Assembly (NCBI GenBank): GCA_023417475.1
Contig: JAEZFP010000002.1
Coordinates: 11,721-75,720 of the forward strand
Origin: Bacillota bacterium
GTDB taxonomy: Bacteria > Bacillota > UBA4882 > UBA8346
DNA: 64,000 nucleotides
Direction of reading: 5' to 3'
Shown: positions 8,743 to 17,421 of the stretch, piece after piece
How positions within the stretch are numbered: the stretch's first letter is position 1
Layout: every line of letters begins with the position of its first letter
Made by a program: the position numbers and the translations under genes
The notes under the pieces: model-generated
What the model was told of the DNA's origin: nothing
The model's input: only the letters and a program-made list of their open reading frames with translations
Databases searched by the model: none

Positions 8743-9750
8743 TTAGCGACCAATCACCAAATCCTTCCATTTTGCCAAAATATCATTTTTCTTCTCGGAA
8801 GCAAAGGTAAAGTCGTATTTGACCAATTTAATCTTTTTCATATCGATCAAACCATCCGGAGCCGGAATATCGGACCGGATTGAACGTCGCATCAACGATT
8901 TCGAGACAATGGTCTGAACATCCTTGCTAACGACAAAGTCCACAAACTTCTTGGCATTGTCAAGATTTTTAGCACCTTTGATGATCGCCATGCCATCGGG
9001 TACCGCCGAAGTCCCTTCTCTTGGATAGACGATTCCCACATCGGCGCCGGCTTTGATATATTTGGCGGCTGCTTCCTCATAGGTTAACCCAAGGCTGTAT
9101 TCGCCATCGGCAACTCCTTTGTAGACTGCGGTTGAACTGGATAAAATCTTCCCGTCGAGGTTTTTAATGAGTTTCCCGACAAAATCCCATCCTTTTCCGT
9201 TATCTTTACCAAAGGCGGTCAGGATGGTTACGATTGTGGTGTATGAAGATCCGGATTTGGCCGGATCGGCACAGGCGATTTTTCCTTTGAACTTCGGATT
9301 GACTAGATCAGCCCAACCTTTCGGAGTGTCTTCGGTTTTGATCAGCTTTTTGTTAAACATGATCACCATGGGTAGTCCGGTGAAACCTGTCCACAGGTAC
9401 TCTTTGTCTTTGTTACTTTTGGTAATAAACTTATCCGAGGTGGTTTTGTATTTTTGGAAATACGGTTTGTACGCGTCCAATGACTCGGCCCCACCGCCCC
9501 AAACTACATCACCTAACGGATTTTGGCTTTCGGCTTGGATCCGTTTTAATAATTCGCCGGTTCCGGCGGCCACAATATCCACCGTAATACCAGTCCGTTC
9601 TTGAAATTCTTTCACAATTGAATTAATCAGATCCGCCGGGTGCGACGAATACACCGTCAATGTTTTCGAAGCTCCTATCCCATAACTGCTGAAAACCGTT
9701 ATGGACAGCATACATACAATAAGTAAAACTCCCCACTTCCTCACGGCCAT
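8743..9750 (-). CDS. ABC transporter substrate-binding protein (FbpA/AfuA-like)
   Basis: This is a 335-residue protein. Residues 1-27 form a signal peptide with a hydrophobic core and a small-residue cleavage site (no lipobox cysteine). The mature part begins SKTLTVYSSHP and contains the GTGELLKRIQAE, WGGGAESLDAY and AGADVGIVYPREGTS segments typical of the periplasmic iron/2-aminoethylphosphonate/sugar-phosphate binding family. It is the first gene of a minus-strand operon with ATPase, permease and PHP phosphoesterase. The lack of a lipid anchor fits a free periplasmic protein in a cell with an outer membrane. Confidence 0.9.
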   Translation of the reverse strand: MAVRKWGVLLIVCMLSITVFSSYGIGASKTLTVYSSHPADLINSIVKEFQERTGITVDIVAAGTGELLKRIQAESQNPLGDVVWGGGAESLDAYKPYFQKYKTTSDKFITKSNKDKEYLWTGFTGLPMVIMFNKKLIKTEDTPKGWADLVNPKFKGKIACADPAKSGSSYTTIVTILTAFGKDNGKGWDFVGKLIKNLDGKILSSSTAVYKGVADGEYSLGLTYEEAAAKYIKAGADVGIVYPREGTSAVPDGMAIIKGAKNLDNAKKFVDFVVSKDVQTIVSKSLMRRSIRSDIPAPDGLIDMKKIKLVKYDFTFASEKKNDILAKWKDLVIGR

Positions 9751-9944
9751 ACCTCCTTAAAATTTCCGCTTCCCTCTATTATTAAACATCTGTTACAAAA
9801 TGATTACAATACGACATTCCACTACTTTAGTAGAGAAAAATGCACTTTTTCCCTAACTTTATTAATATAGTTGTCGGTTTTAAACCGCTTCTTCAGGTGA
9901 TAGAATTTTACTATAAGCCGTATGCAAATTAAGGATGGTTCACT

Positions 9945-11714
9945 ATGGAGCATCAATCCAACTTCCACCGTTTTCTAGCCTATGTCAAACCGTATTGGCA
10001 TTACGTCTTGGCTGCAGTGATCGGCGGGATTATCAAATTTACGATTCCTTTACTCATCCCCCAAATAACCAAATATCTCCTGGATACTGTCTATCTCAAT
10101 CCTCACTTGTCCGTGACCATGAAAATGCACCAGCTTTATTGGTCGGTAGGCGGATTAATGCTGACTTTTGTGGTAATTTGGGCGCCGGGAACCTATCTCC
10201 GCCATTTTTATGCCGGCAAAGCCGGTAACCGTTCGGTGTTTGATCTTCGATACGAGTTGTATCATCGCATCTTACGGATGTCGGCCTCCTTTTTTCAACG
10301 TCACAAATCCGGCGGAATCGTCTCCCGGATGATCAGCGACATTTCACTCGCCCAAAACCTGGTTGGGAACGCGTTGACCAATGTCTGGATGGATAGCATC
10401 TCCCTAACGGTCGTGCTCTATTTTCTGTTCCGAATCGACCTTTCACTTACCTTGATCGCTTTGGCAACCTTCCCGTTGTATATCTTTTTCTACCGGCGGC
10501 TCGGTGATCAAATGAAACAATCCAGCCACCAGATTCAGCGTGAGATCGAATTCATCTCCGGTTCAATTCAGGAGAAGATCTCCGGTAATGTGGTAGTGCG
10601 CGCTTTCAATCAAGAAAAACGGGAACAGGAACATTTCCAACGCGACTCGGAAAAACTTTTCAGCACGACCATGCGTAGTGTTTATTTTCAAAGCATGAAC
10701 CAGACCATTACCGGAGTGTTGACCAACCTCGCGCCCTTAATTGTTACATTATACGGCGGTTATCAAGTCATTCACGGTCGACTAACTATCGGCGAGCTGG
10801 TCGCGGTGAGTATGTATCTTAACCCGCTCTACCTTCCGTTGCAACGTTTCTCCGAACTGAACGTGGTTTATTCCAGCTCCATGGCGGCCTTAGACCGCAT
10901 CTTCGAGATCATTGACGAGCACCCGGATATCATGGATCACCCCGATGCCATTCAATTGCCATCGGTCTCCGGCAAAATTCATTTTGACAATGTTTATTTT
11001 TCCTACGCCAAACCCGAACCGATTCTGAAAAACATTCAATTCACCGTTGAGCCCGGTCAAAAAATTGCGCTGGTTGGACATAGCGGTTCGGGTAAGTCAA
11101 CGCTGGTCAGCCTTATTCCGCGTTTTTTTGATGTGGACTCCGGGACCATTACCATTGACGGTCATGATCTCCGGATGATCAGACAAAAATCCCTGCGCGA
11201 CCACATCGGGATGGTATTGCAAGATCCGATCCTCTTCAGCGGGACCATTTGTGATAATATTCTTTATGGCAATCCTCGCGCTACCAAGGAACAAGTGATT
11301 GCGGCTTGTAAAGCCGCTAATGCTTATGATTTTATCCAGCGGTTGCCCCAAGGGCTGGAAACTGAAGTCGGCGAACGGGGAATGTTCCTATCCGGCGGTC
11401 AAAAGCAACGGCTAACCATCGCCAGAGCCTTTTTGAAAGATCCAAAAATCCTAATTTTGGACGAAGCGACCTCCAGTCTGGATGCCGACTCCGAACGGTT
11501 GATTCAGGAAGCGTTGGATCGCTTAATGATCAACCGGACGACCATTATCATCGCCCACCGCCTTTCGACAGTGGTCAATGCGGACCGGATCCTTGTCTTA
11601 CACCAAGGGACCGTTGCCGAGGCCGGAACTCATATCGAATTGATGGCCTCCAGCACCATCTATCGCAATCTTTACGCCCGCCAGTACGCTATTGACAAAC
11701 AACTTCCATCCTAA
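9945..11714 (+). CDS. ABC exporter, fused membrane and ATPase domains (MsbA/YheI-type)
   Basis: This 589-residue half-transporter has an N-terminal ABC-type exporter membrane domain with about six helices (residues about 1-310) and a C-terminal ATPase with Walker A GHSGSGKST, signature LSGGQKQR, Walker B LILDEATSSLD and a switch His in IIAHRLST. It would form a homodimer, or a heterodimer with a partner encoded elsewhere, and export a lipid, peptide or drug. The substrate cannot be read from the sequence. AAGGATG precedes the ATG. It stands alone, divergent from the importer operon, and ends at a strong terminator. Confidence 0.95.
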   Translation: MEHQSNFHRFLAYVKPYWHYVLAAVIGGIIKFTIPLLIPQITKYLLDTVYLNPHLSVTMKMHQLYWSVGGLMLTFVVIWAPGTYLRHFYAGKAGNRSVFDLRYELYHRILRMSASFFQRHKSGGIVSRMISDISLAQNLVGNALTNVWMDSISLTVVLYFLFRIDLSLTLIALATFPLYIFFYRRLGDQMKQSSHQIQREIEFISGSIQEKISGNVVVRAFNQEKREQEHFQRDSEKLFSTTMRSVYFQSMNQTITGVLTNLAPLIVTLYGGYQVIHGRLTIGELVAVSMYLNPLYLPLQRFSELNVVYSSSMAALDRIFEIIDEHPDIMDHPDAIQLPSVSGKIHFDNVYFSYAKPEPILKNIQFTVEPGQKIALVGHSGSGKSTLVSLIPRFFDVDSGTITIDGHDLRMIRQKSLRDHIGMVLQDPILFSGTICDNILYGNPRATKEQVIAACKAANAYDFIQRLPQGLETEVGERGMFLSGGQKQRLTIARAFLKDPKILILDEATSSLDADSERLIQEALDRLMINRTTIIIAHRLSTVVNADRILVLHQGTVAEAGTHIELMASSTIYRNLYARQYAIDKQLPS

Positions 11715-11724
11715 TCTGGAAAAT

Positions 11725-11770
11725 AAAACCCCCTCCTTGGCAAATGACCAAAAAGGGGGTTCTTGATTTT
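11725..11770. terminator. Bidirectional terminator between ABC exporter and chemoreceptor
   Basis: AACCCCCT pairs with AGGGGGTT around a short loop, flanked by A-rich and T-rich sequence. It sits between two convergent genes and can serve both. Confidence 0.75.
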
Positions 11771-11789
11771 GGATTGTGTTCGAAACCGT

Positions 11790-13481
11790 TTAGCCGGCTT
11801 TAAAGACTGTAACCGCTTTTTTCAGCTCGGCGGCGATCCCCGCCATATTTTCAGCCATCGCTTTTACCTGTTCCGCCTCGGCGCTTTGTTCCTCCGCGGT
11901 CGCCGACACTTCCTCGGTGCTCGCCATACTCTCTTCACTAATGGAGGCGACGGCTTCCACCGATGCAATCACCAACTCATTTTTCTGCGCCATTTCCCGG
12001 GCGGCGATCGCCACATTGTGGATCTGCCCCAACATTTCGTTGAGGACTTTAAAGATCTCACCAAACTTGGTGGTTGCTTCGGAAGCAAGATTTTTCCCGG
12101 CTTCAACCCGAACCGCTCCGGTCTGAATGACCGTAACCGCATGTTCGGTCCGGACCTTCATTTGCACCAGCAAATCGGCGATCATCTGGGCAGCCCGTTT
12201 TGATTGTTCAGCCAGTTTTCCGGTTTCCTTTGCAACGACGCTAAACCCTTTGCCATGCTCACCGGCACGCGCCGCTTCAATCGAAGCGTTCAGCGCCAAT
12301 AAAGTGGTTTGCTCGGCCACACCTTCAATAACCGAGGTAATATCGCTGATCTCTCCGGAAGTCTGATTGAGGTCTTCAATCACATCGGAGATGATTTTCG
12401 TCGTATTATAAACTTCATGAATTTCATTGGCGACCGCATTACTGATCTCTTGACCGGCTTTGGCCGAATCGGCCACCCGTACCGAAGTGACGGCGATCCG
12501 TTCCGTATCGGCGGAAACCTTCCGCACGAGCTCGCCAAGGTCATTGACGGTCTCGGCCATCCGGCTGATCTGGTCAGCCTGCTCGGTCGATGCTTTCGCT
12601 AAATCTTCCATCGCCCGGGCCATTTCCGCAGCGGATTTTCCGGAGATGTTCGACGCTTCTCGCAACTCGTTGCTTGCATCCAATAGGCTCTTGGACTGTT
12701 CATTAATTCCTCCGACCAGATTACGCAGGCTGAAAACAGCGTTATTGAGACCTTTCACCACTTCATTAACTTCGCGACACCCTTGCGCTTCCAAGTTTTT
12801 GGAAAAATCCCCTACCGCCAAAGCGTTCGCATCGTTCACAATCTGACGCATCGGTTTGGATACCGAAGCCGCAATTCCCAATCCGAGCAAGATGGCGATG
12901 ATTCCGCCTACCAGCGTCAAGATCAGGGTTATTTTTTGGGAGTCCGCCGAAAAACGATTGCCAAAATTCATGACGCCGGTCGCTGAAAGCATGGCTTTCC
13001 GTTCCAAGGTTTGCAACTCCACAGCCATTTCATTCAGGACTTGATTGAGATCTTCGTAATTTTCCGGCGATTCCGGTCTGGACAAAATTTCATTTAATTT
13101 CTCGATATTACTGGTCATGGCGTTGGCGCTTTCTGAATCCAACGTGCTTAAACTGGCGATGGTTGACTCCAACGTCATGGTATCCGCATCAAGGACTGTA
13201 TTGACCTGAGCCAATTTCAACAGATATACATTACGGAAATTTTCGATTTCAATCCGAACATCGTTAATTTTCCTCTGTCCTTGGACACTTTCGCTAAAAA
13301 CTTGCCTGGTTACTTTTTGCATTTCGCCGATAATTTGGTGCCCATTCAGCCCTTCGATGAGCAGAAAGGCGACTAAGATTAGGATAATGGCCAAAATTTG
13401 AATGAATACTTTAATGTTGGTTAAAACAGCAACTACCCATTGTACCGGTTTTGCAAATACATTTTGGAAAAACCTTGCCAT
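11790..13481 (-). CDS. Methyl-accepting chemotaxis protein
   Basis: This 563-residue chemoreceptor starts at the ATG (13481) that has AAGGAGG at good spacing; an upstream in-frame ATG has no such site. It has an N-terminal membrane helix (about residues 20-42), a four-helix-bundle-like periplasmic part to about 190, a second helix, a HAMP domain, and a cytoplasmic coiled coil whose tip contains EQTTLLALNASIEAARAG. It lacks the C-terminal NWETF tether. Its sensory region resembles that of the large receptor at 57478 (shared FGNRFSADSQKITLI-like segment before helix 2), suggesting paralogy. Confidence 0.95.
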   Translation of the reverse strand: MARFFQNVFAKPVQWVVAVLTNIKVFIQILAIILILVAFLLIEGLNGHQIIGEMQKVTRQVFSESVQGQRKINDVRIEIENFRNVYLLKLAQVNTVLDADTMTLESTIASLSTLDSESANAMTSNIEKLNEILSRPESPENYEDLNQVLNEMAVELQTLERKAMLSATGVMNFGNRFSADSQKITLILTLVGGIIAILLGLGIAASVSKPMRQIVNDANALAVGDFSKNLEAQGCREVNEVVKGLNNAVFSLRNLVGGINEQSKSLLDASNELREASNISGKSAAEMARAMEDLAKASTEQADQISRMAETVNDLGELVRKVSADTERIAVTSVRVADSAKAGQEISNAVANEIHEVYNTTKIISDVIEDLNQTSGEISDITSVIEGVAEQTTLLALNASIEAARAGEHGKGFSVVAKETGKLAEQSKRAAQMIADLLVQMKVRTEHAVTVIQTGAVRVEAGKNLASEATTKFGEIFKVLNEMLGQIHNVAIAAREMAQKNELVIASVEAVASISEESMASTEEVSATAEEQSAEAEQVKAMAENMAGIAAELKKAVTVFKAG

Positions 13482-13564
13482 CTTTCCAGCCTCCTTGTAA
13501 TTCAGAAAATTGCAGATTATCAAATCTTTTGAAAACCCGCATTTCTCTCAATTGACTTGTTCAG

Positions 13565-13594
13565 AAAACCGTTTCTGCTAACGGAAACGGTTTT
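13565..13594 (-). terminator. Hairpin with 11-bp arms downstream of GH105 and remnant
   Basis: AAAACCGTTTC (13565-13575) and GAAACGGTTTT (13584-13594) are perfect inverted arms around an 8-nt loop. On the minus strand the descending arm ends in TTTT. It lies 8 nt past the stop of the remnant frame 13602-13823, as a gene terminator would. Confidence 0.6.
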
Positions 13595-13601
13595 GACCGT
13601 G

Positions 13602-13823
13602 TCAATCCCCACCCATTTTGGAATACCGCATCATCACCGCGTTGATCTCGTAATCATGCAATTTCCCGTCTATCCGGTTATTACCGAACCATAATACCGG
13701 CTTTTTGAAAATGCTGGGGTATGATGGAAAACCATTCAAAGATGTAGCATCACTTGGGATCTGCCCAGCTTTTGGTGAGATCGTTCGTACAGTCAGGGTT
13801 GAACGCCAGTTTATTTCTGCAGT
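13602..13823 (-). pseudogene. Possible 3' remnant of a deleted gene
   Basis: A 73-codon open frame without a usable start reads hydrophilic, protein-like sequence including KPVLWFGNNRIDGKLHDYE and ending MMRYSKMGGD. It begins inside the GH105 stop region and ends just before a terminator-like hairpin. This is what is expected if the 5' part of a gene downstream of GH105 had been deleted. I do not recognise the family. Confidence 0.35.
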
Positions 13824-14914
13824 TCAATCTCGGTACAGGCTAGGGTAAAAGGTCCAACTCCCTTGTAGTCGTTGGCTACGACCGGTTCGTTAATGTAGTA
13901 TTCAAACGAACCGTCGCGATAGGGTCGATCCGGATGATATCGCCCCAATCCGGCGACCTTGCAAATACCGGTCAAACTGATGGTCCCGTCGGTCTCCTGA
14001 ACGATAAAACGTTCAATTAAACCCCGGTACCCTTTTTGCGCAAGGTCAGCGTAGCGTGGCTCGAGATACCCTTTGCGAACCGACTTGGCTAAGGCGTATA
14101 CAACCATGCTTGATCCTGATGCTTCGAGATAATTGCCCGTCCGGGTACCTTGATCCAGCACTTGATACCAAAGTCCGGTAGCTTGATCCTGATATTTGGC
14201 CAATCCAACCGCAACATCTTGAAGGATCGCTACGACCGCTGGTCGGGCTGTGTGATTTTCCGGCAAATACTCCAAAACATCAACCAACGTCATTGCGTAC
14301 CAGCCCATTGCCCGTCCCCAGAAATTGGCGGAACATCCGGTCGTTTTGTCTGCCCAAGCTTGAGTTTTACTCTCATCCCATCCGTGATATAGCAATCCGG
14401 TATTGGGATCTTTGGTATGCCGATAGGTCAAAATGAGTTGATTGGCCACATCATCAAAGGCGACCGGCTCATTGAACATTTTGCCGTATTCAGCATAAAA
14501 AGGGCCTGCCATATAAAGGCCGTCCAACCACATCTGCCAAGGATATATTTTTTTATGCCAGAAACCACCTTCTTTGGTCCGGGGATGATTCGCTAATTGT
14601 TGACGAAGTAAAGCCGCAGCTTTTCGATAACGGTCATCGTTCGTTGCCCGAAACAGCAATAATAAAACTTTACCCGCATTCACCTGATCCAGATTATACT
14701 CGTCAATTCGATACGTATGGATCGAACCGTCAGGTTGGACAAACCGGTCCATGTTTTCTTTAATGTAATTGAAATAGCTTTTGTTGTTATTAATTTCCCA
14801 AACGTCGCCAATGGCTTTTAATATCAACCCAAATTCGTAATTCCAATGTTCCGCTAAGACCGGATGCCGTTGCAACACGGAATCGATCATTTTTCCCGCA
14901 TAGGATACCGTCAT
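13811..14914 (-). CDS. GH105 unsaturated rhamnogalacturonyl/uronyl hydrolase
   Basis: This 367-residue protein has the length and motifs of the YteR/YesR (GH105) alpha/alpha-barrel family, which removes the 4,5-unsaturated uronic acid left by pectate or rhamnogalacturonan lyases. Asp76 (in LDQVNAG) and Asp131 (in WLDGLYMAGPF) are 55 residues apart, as are the two catalytic aspartates of YteR. FWGRAMGWYAMTL is also conserved. No signal peptide is present, so it acts in the cytoplasm on imported oligosaccharides. AGGAGAG lies 11 nt before ATG. It is downstream of the LplABC-type permeases but separated by about 540 bp. Confidence 0.92.
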   Translation of the reverse strand: MTVSYAGKMIDSVLQRHPVLAEHWNYEFGLILKAIGDVWEINNNKSYFNYIKENMDRFVQPDGSIHTYRIDEYNLDQVNAGKVLLLLFRATNDDRYRKAAALLRQQLANHPRTKEGGFWHKKIYPWQMWLDGLYMAGPFYAEYGKMFNEPVAFDDVANQLILTYRHTKDPNTGLLYHGWDESKTQAWADKTTGCSANFWGRAMGWYAMTLVDVLEYLPENHTARPAVVAILQDVAVGLAKYQDQATGLWYQVLDQGTRTGNYLEASGSSMVVYALAKSVRKGYLEPRYADLAQKGYRGLIERFIVQETDGTISLTGICKVAGLGRYHPDRPYRDGSFEYYINEPVVANDYKGVGPFTLACTEIELQK

Positions 14915-15119
14915 AAAATTCGGTTCTCTCCTGTCATAAAGTTGTTGTTATCAGAATTTTTTACTCCGTCCGCCACGCTAGCTACCACTCGTGCAAGCAA
15001 ATTAGGTGACGACATCGCACCAAAAGTTATTTTCCAAGTAGTCGGCCACTCCGGCATGCCGGGGCAAGCGAAGGGATGTAAATAGTGCGCCAATCCTCTT
15101 TCGAAGCTTCGTCGTCAAT

Positions 15120-15153
15120 CCGCGGGTTTTAACCCGCGGCGGACCATCGCCAG
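15120..15153. repeat. Palindromic repeat, copy 1 (related to 45099)
   Basis: CCGCGGGTT-TT-AACCCGCGG is a perfect 9-bp-arm palindrome followed by CGGACCATCGCCA. A second palindrome at 45099-45127 has the same design (GGGTT/AACCC core, GGCGGACC..GCCA flank). The 14915-15415 gap between GH105 and the permease holds no convincing gene, only this element and the stem-loop at 15303-15351. Confidence 0.5.
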
Positions 15154-15302
15154 CCGGCAGTTACCATCACTAAATAGACAAGATCCCAACTTAAAGTATA
15201 TTATCTTTCTGTTAAAAATACAATTGAAATTAAAAATTGCTTCTAGGTGTGCTGTACCCCCTTTATAAAATCCAATATTTACTGTTTTTGTGAAAACGAA
15301 AA

Positions 15303-15351
15303 CCACCGTTTGTTGAACGTCTCTTTGCAAAGACAACTCAACCAACGGTGG
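15303..15351. other. Extended stem-loop in the intergenic region
   Basis: CCACCGTT (15303-15310) pairs with AACGGTGG (15344-15351) and GTTGA with TCAAC just inside, enclosing a small palindrome CTTTGCAAAG. There is no U-tract directly after it on either strand. It may be an RNA structure or operator upstream of GH105. Function unknown. Confidence 0.4.
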
Positions 15352-15415
15352 CGGGTAAGCGGTAAATCGTTTTTAAAAGCACTAATTTACTCAATCAGTT
15401 AATGGCTTAAAATGC

Positions 15416-15450
15416 ATTGGCGGGCGAATGTACTCATCCAACCCGCCAAT
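15416..15450 (-). terminator. Terminator of the LplABC-type transport operon
   Basis: ATTGGCGGG (15416-15424) pairs with CCCGCCAAT (15442-15450). On the minus strand it follows the permease stop by 6 nt and is trailed by GCATTTTAAG, a moderate U-tract. Confidence 0.6.
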
Positions 15451-15455
15451 AATCA

Positions 15456-16340
15456 TTATTCTTTAACCGATCCGATCATAACACCTTTAACAAAAAATCT
15501 TTGCAAGAACGGATACAGCGCTAAAATCGGCAATGTTGCAACCACGATAACCGCGTATTTAACAGTTTCACCAATCATGAAGTCATCTCCGGTGCTGGCG
15601 CCGCTGACCATTAGCGAGGTATCGTTCTGAATTAAGATTTCACGCAGGATTAATTGCAAGGGGAAAAGCTCCCGTCTTTGCAAGAAGATCATTGCGTTAA
15701 ACCAAGCATTCCAATGGGCGACACCGTAATACAGAACCATAACTGCCATGGTCGGAGCCGCTAACGGAATGATAATCCGGAAAAGAATCGTAAAGTGGCC
15801 GGCCCCGTCGATACGGGCTGACTCTTCAATACTATCCGGGATTGCGGCAAATGCCGTCCGCATGATGATCAAGTTGAAGGTGTTGATCGCACCCGGTAAG
15901 ATCAGCGCCCACAAAGAATTATCAATGTGCAGACCTTTCACCGTAAAGAAGAACGGAATCAAACCGCCGCTGAAAAACATGGTGAAAACGACCATGAACA
16001 TAATCGGGTTCCGCCACATCACATTCTTCCGGGACAAAAAGTACGCGCCGATCGCAGTTAAGATCAGGTTGAAGACCAAACCGCCAAGTACGATAATAAT
16101 CGTGTTCACGTAACCGGAAAGAATATTGGGGTTGGCGAACACCGCCTTATACGACGCAAGCGTCATCGGACCCAACGGCGCCAAGAGCAACCCGGAATGG
16201 GCGATAAACTCGGTCGGTTGACTTAACGATGCAAATATTACATATAATAACGGGTAAATCGTGATGACCATGATTATGCTCATCGCCAAAATATTAACGA
16301 GATTAAATACGCGTTCGCCGACGCTTTCACGAATAGCCAT
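15456..16340 (-). CDS. Carbohydrate ABC permease (LplC/YtcP-type)
   Basis: This 294-residue inner-membrane protein has six predicted helices and the EAA-type loop IPDSIEESARIDGAGHFTIL, which contacts the ATPase. The family (LplC, YtcP, YesQ) pairs with a LplB-type permease for import of oligo-uronides or complex plant oligosaccharides. The ATPase is not encoded here; such systems commonly share one MsmX-type ATPase located elsewhere. It lies 15 bp downstream of the partner permease and ends at a terminator. Confidence 0.95.
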   Translation of the reverse strand: MAIRESVGERVFNLVNILAMSIIMVITIYPLLYVIFASLSQPTEFIAHSGLLLAPLGPMTLASYKAVFANPNILSGYVNTIIIVLGGLVFNLILTAIGAYFLSRKNVMWRNPIMFMVVFTMFFSGGLIPFFFTVKGLHIDNSLWALILPGAINTFNLIIMRTAFAAIPDSIEESARIDGAGHFTILFRIIIPLAAPTMAVMVLYYGVAHWNAWFNAMIFLQRRELFPLQLILREILIQNDTSLMVSGASTGDDFMIGETVKYAVIVVATLPILALYPFLQRFFVKGVMIGSVKE

Positions 16341-16355
16341 TAATAAACCCTCCCC

Positions 16356-17312
16356 TTACCATAAACTTGAGCCTTGAACTCGTCGGCTGATCCAGTTTGC
16401 GCTCAGCAATAATGCAAAGTTAATCGCTGAGTTAAACAGACCAACCGCCGCGCTGAAGCTCCAGTCAAATTCTAATAAACCTTTCCGGTAAACGAACGAG
16501 GAGATAACGTCGGCAGTTTGATAAATGGCCGGATTGTATAACAAAATAATTTTTTCAAAACCGACGTTCAACAAACGACCCATTCTTAGGATTAACAAAA
16601 CGATAATTGTCGGCAAAATTCCGGGCAAGGTAACATAAAGCGTTTGTTTGAAACGGCCGGCGCCGTCGATTTTCGCGGCTTCATAAAGTTGTTGATCAAT
16701 GCCCGATAAGGCCGCTAAATAAATAATGGAACCCCAACCGACTTGTTGCCAGATATCGGAAATGACATAAAGTGGCACGAATAACTCCGGTTTATTCAAC
16801 ATGGTGATTGGTTGCCAACCGAAGTAACTTAAAAACACATTGACAACACCGGTATCCATGGTGAAGTCTTTGATCATACCACAGATAACCACCAATGAAA
16901 TAAAGTGTGGCATATAGGTGATCGTTTGAACGGTCCGGGTAAAAATTTTATTCTTCAACTCGTTAATCAATAAAGCCAAGATAATCGGAGCCGGGAACGC
17001 AAAGATCAATTCGGTTACACTGATGACGAGGGTATTTTTTAAAATACGCCAGAAGTAATAACCATTAAAAAACTCAATGAAATTTTCAAAACCCACCCAA
17101 GGGCTTCCAAAGATACCTTTCATCGGTGAAAAGTTTTTAAACGCGATAACCGCTCCGTACATCGGCAGATAGTGAAAGATGATGTAGTAAGCGACAACCG
17201 GCAGAACCATCAAGTACAAAGCGCGATTCCGTTGAAAATCGACTTTGGTCCTCTGCCACAAACTGGGTCCGGATGCAGCCGGAACTTGGTTTTTGGTTAT
17301 TTCCACGCTCAT
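16356..17312 (-). CDS. Sugar ABC permease (LplB/YteP-type)
   Basis: This 318-residue membrane protein has a cytoplasmic N-terminus ending near KVDFQRNRALYLMVLPVVA, six helices, and the EAA loop YEAAKIDGAGRFKQ. It forms the translocation pore with the LplC-type partner immediately downstream. YteP/YtcP systems import rhamnogalacturonan disaccharides in Bacillus subtilis, which agrees with GH105 and pectin genes around it. The promoter-distal position behind two binding-protein genes suggests lower expression than those. Confidence 0.94.
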   Translation of the reverse strand: MSVEITKNQVPAASGPSLWQRTKVDFQRNRALYLMVLPVVAYYIIFHYLPMYGAVIAFKNFSPMKGIFGSPWVGFENFIEFFNGYYFWRILKNTLVISVTELIFAFPAPIILALLINELKNKIFTRTVQTITYMPHFISLVVICGMIKDFTMDTGVVNVFLSYFGWQPITMLNKPELFVPLYVISDIWQQVGWGSIIYLAALSGIDQQLYEAAKIDGAGRFKQTLYVTLPGILPTIIVLLILRMGRLLNVGFEKIILLYNPAIYQTADVISSFVYRKGLLEFDWSFSAAVGLFNSAINFALLLSANWISRRVQGSSLW

Positions 17313-17375
17313 CGTATTTCCCTTTCTATCTTTTTTCTGAAATACATAACTTTTATTTTATAGAAATTATCTTAA

Positions 17376-17399
17376 GTGGACCCGTATTGGCGGGTCCAC
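17376..17399 (-). terminator. Stem-loop after the second binding-protein gene
   Basis: GTGGACCCG (17376-17384) pairs with CGGGTCCAC (17391-17399) around a 6-nt loop, 23 bp after the binding-protein stop and before the permease. No strong U-tract. Such hairpins usually set the ratio of binding protein to permease mRNA. Confidence 0.55.
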
Positions 17400-17421
17400 A
17401 TACCAATGAATAAGACCGAAA

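Noticed and set aside
14911..15093. 60-codon minus-strand frame overlapping the GH105 start by 4 bp
   Set aside because: The overlap is attractive, but the composition is not convincing, there is no ribosome site, and no family is recognised.
15115..15345. 76-codon minus-strand frame in the GH105-permease gap
   Set aside because: It runs through the palindrome at 15120 and the stem-loop at 15303, so it is an accidental frame.
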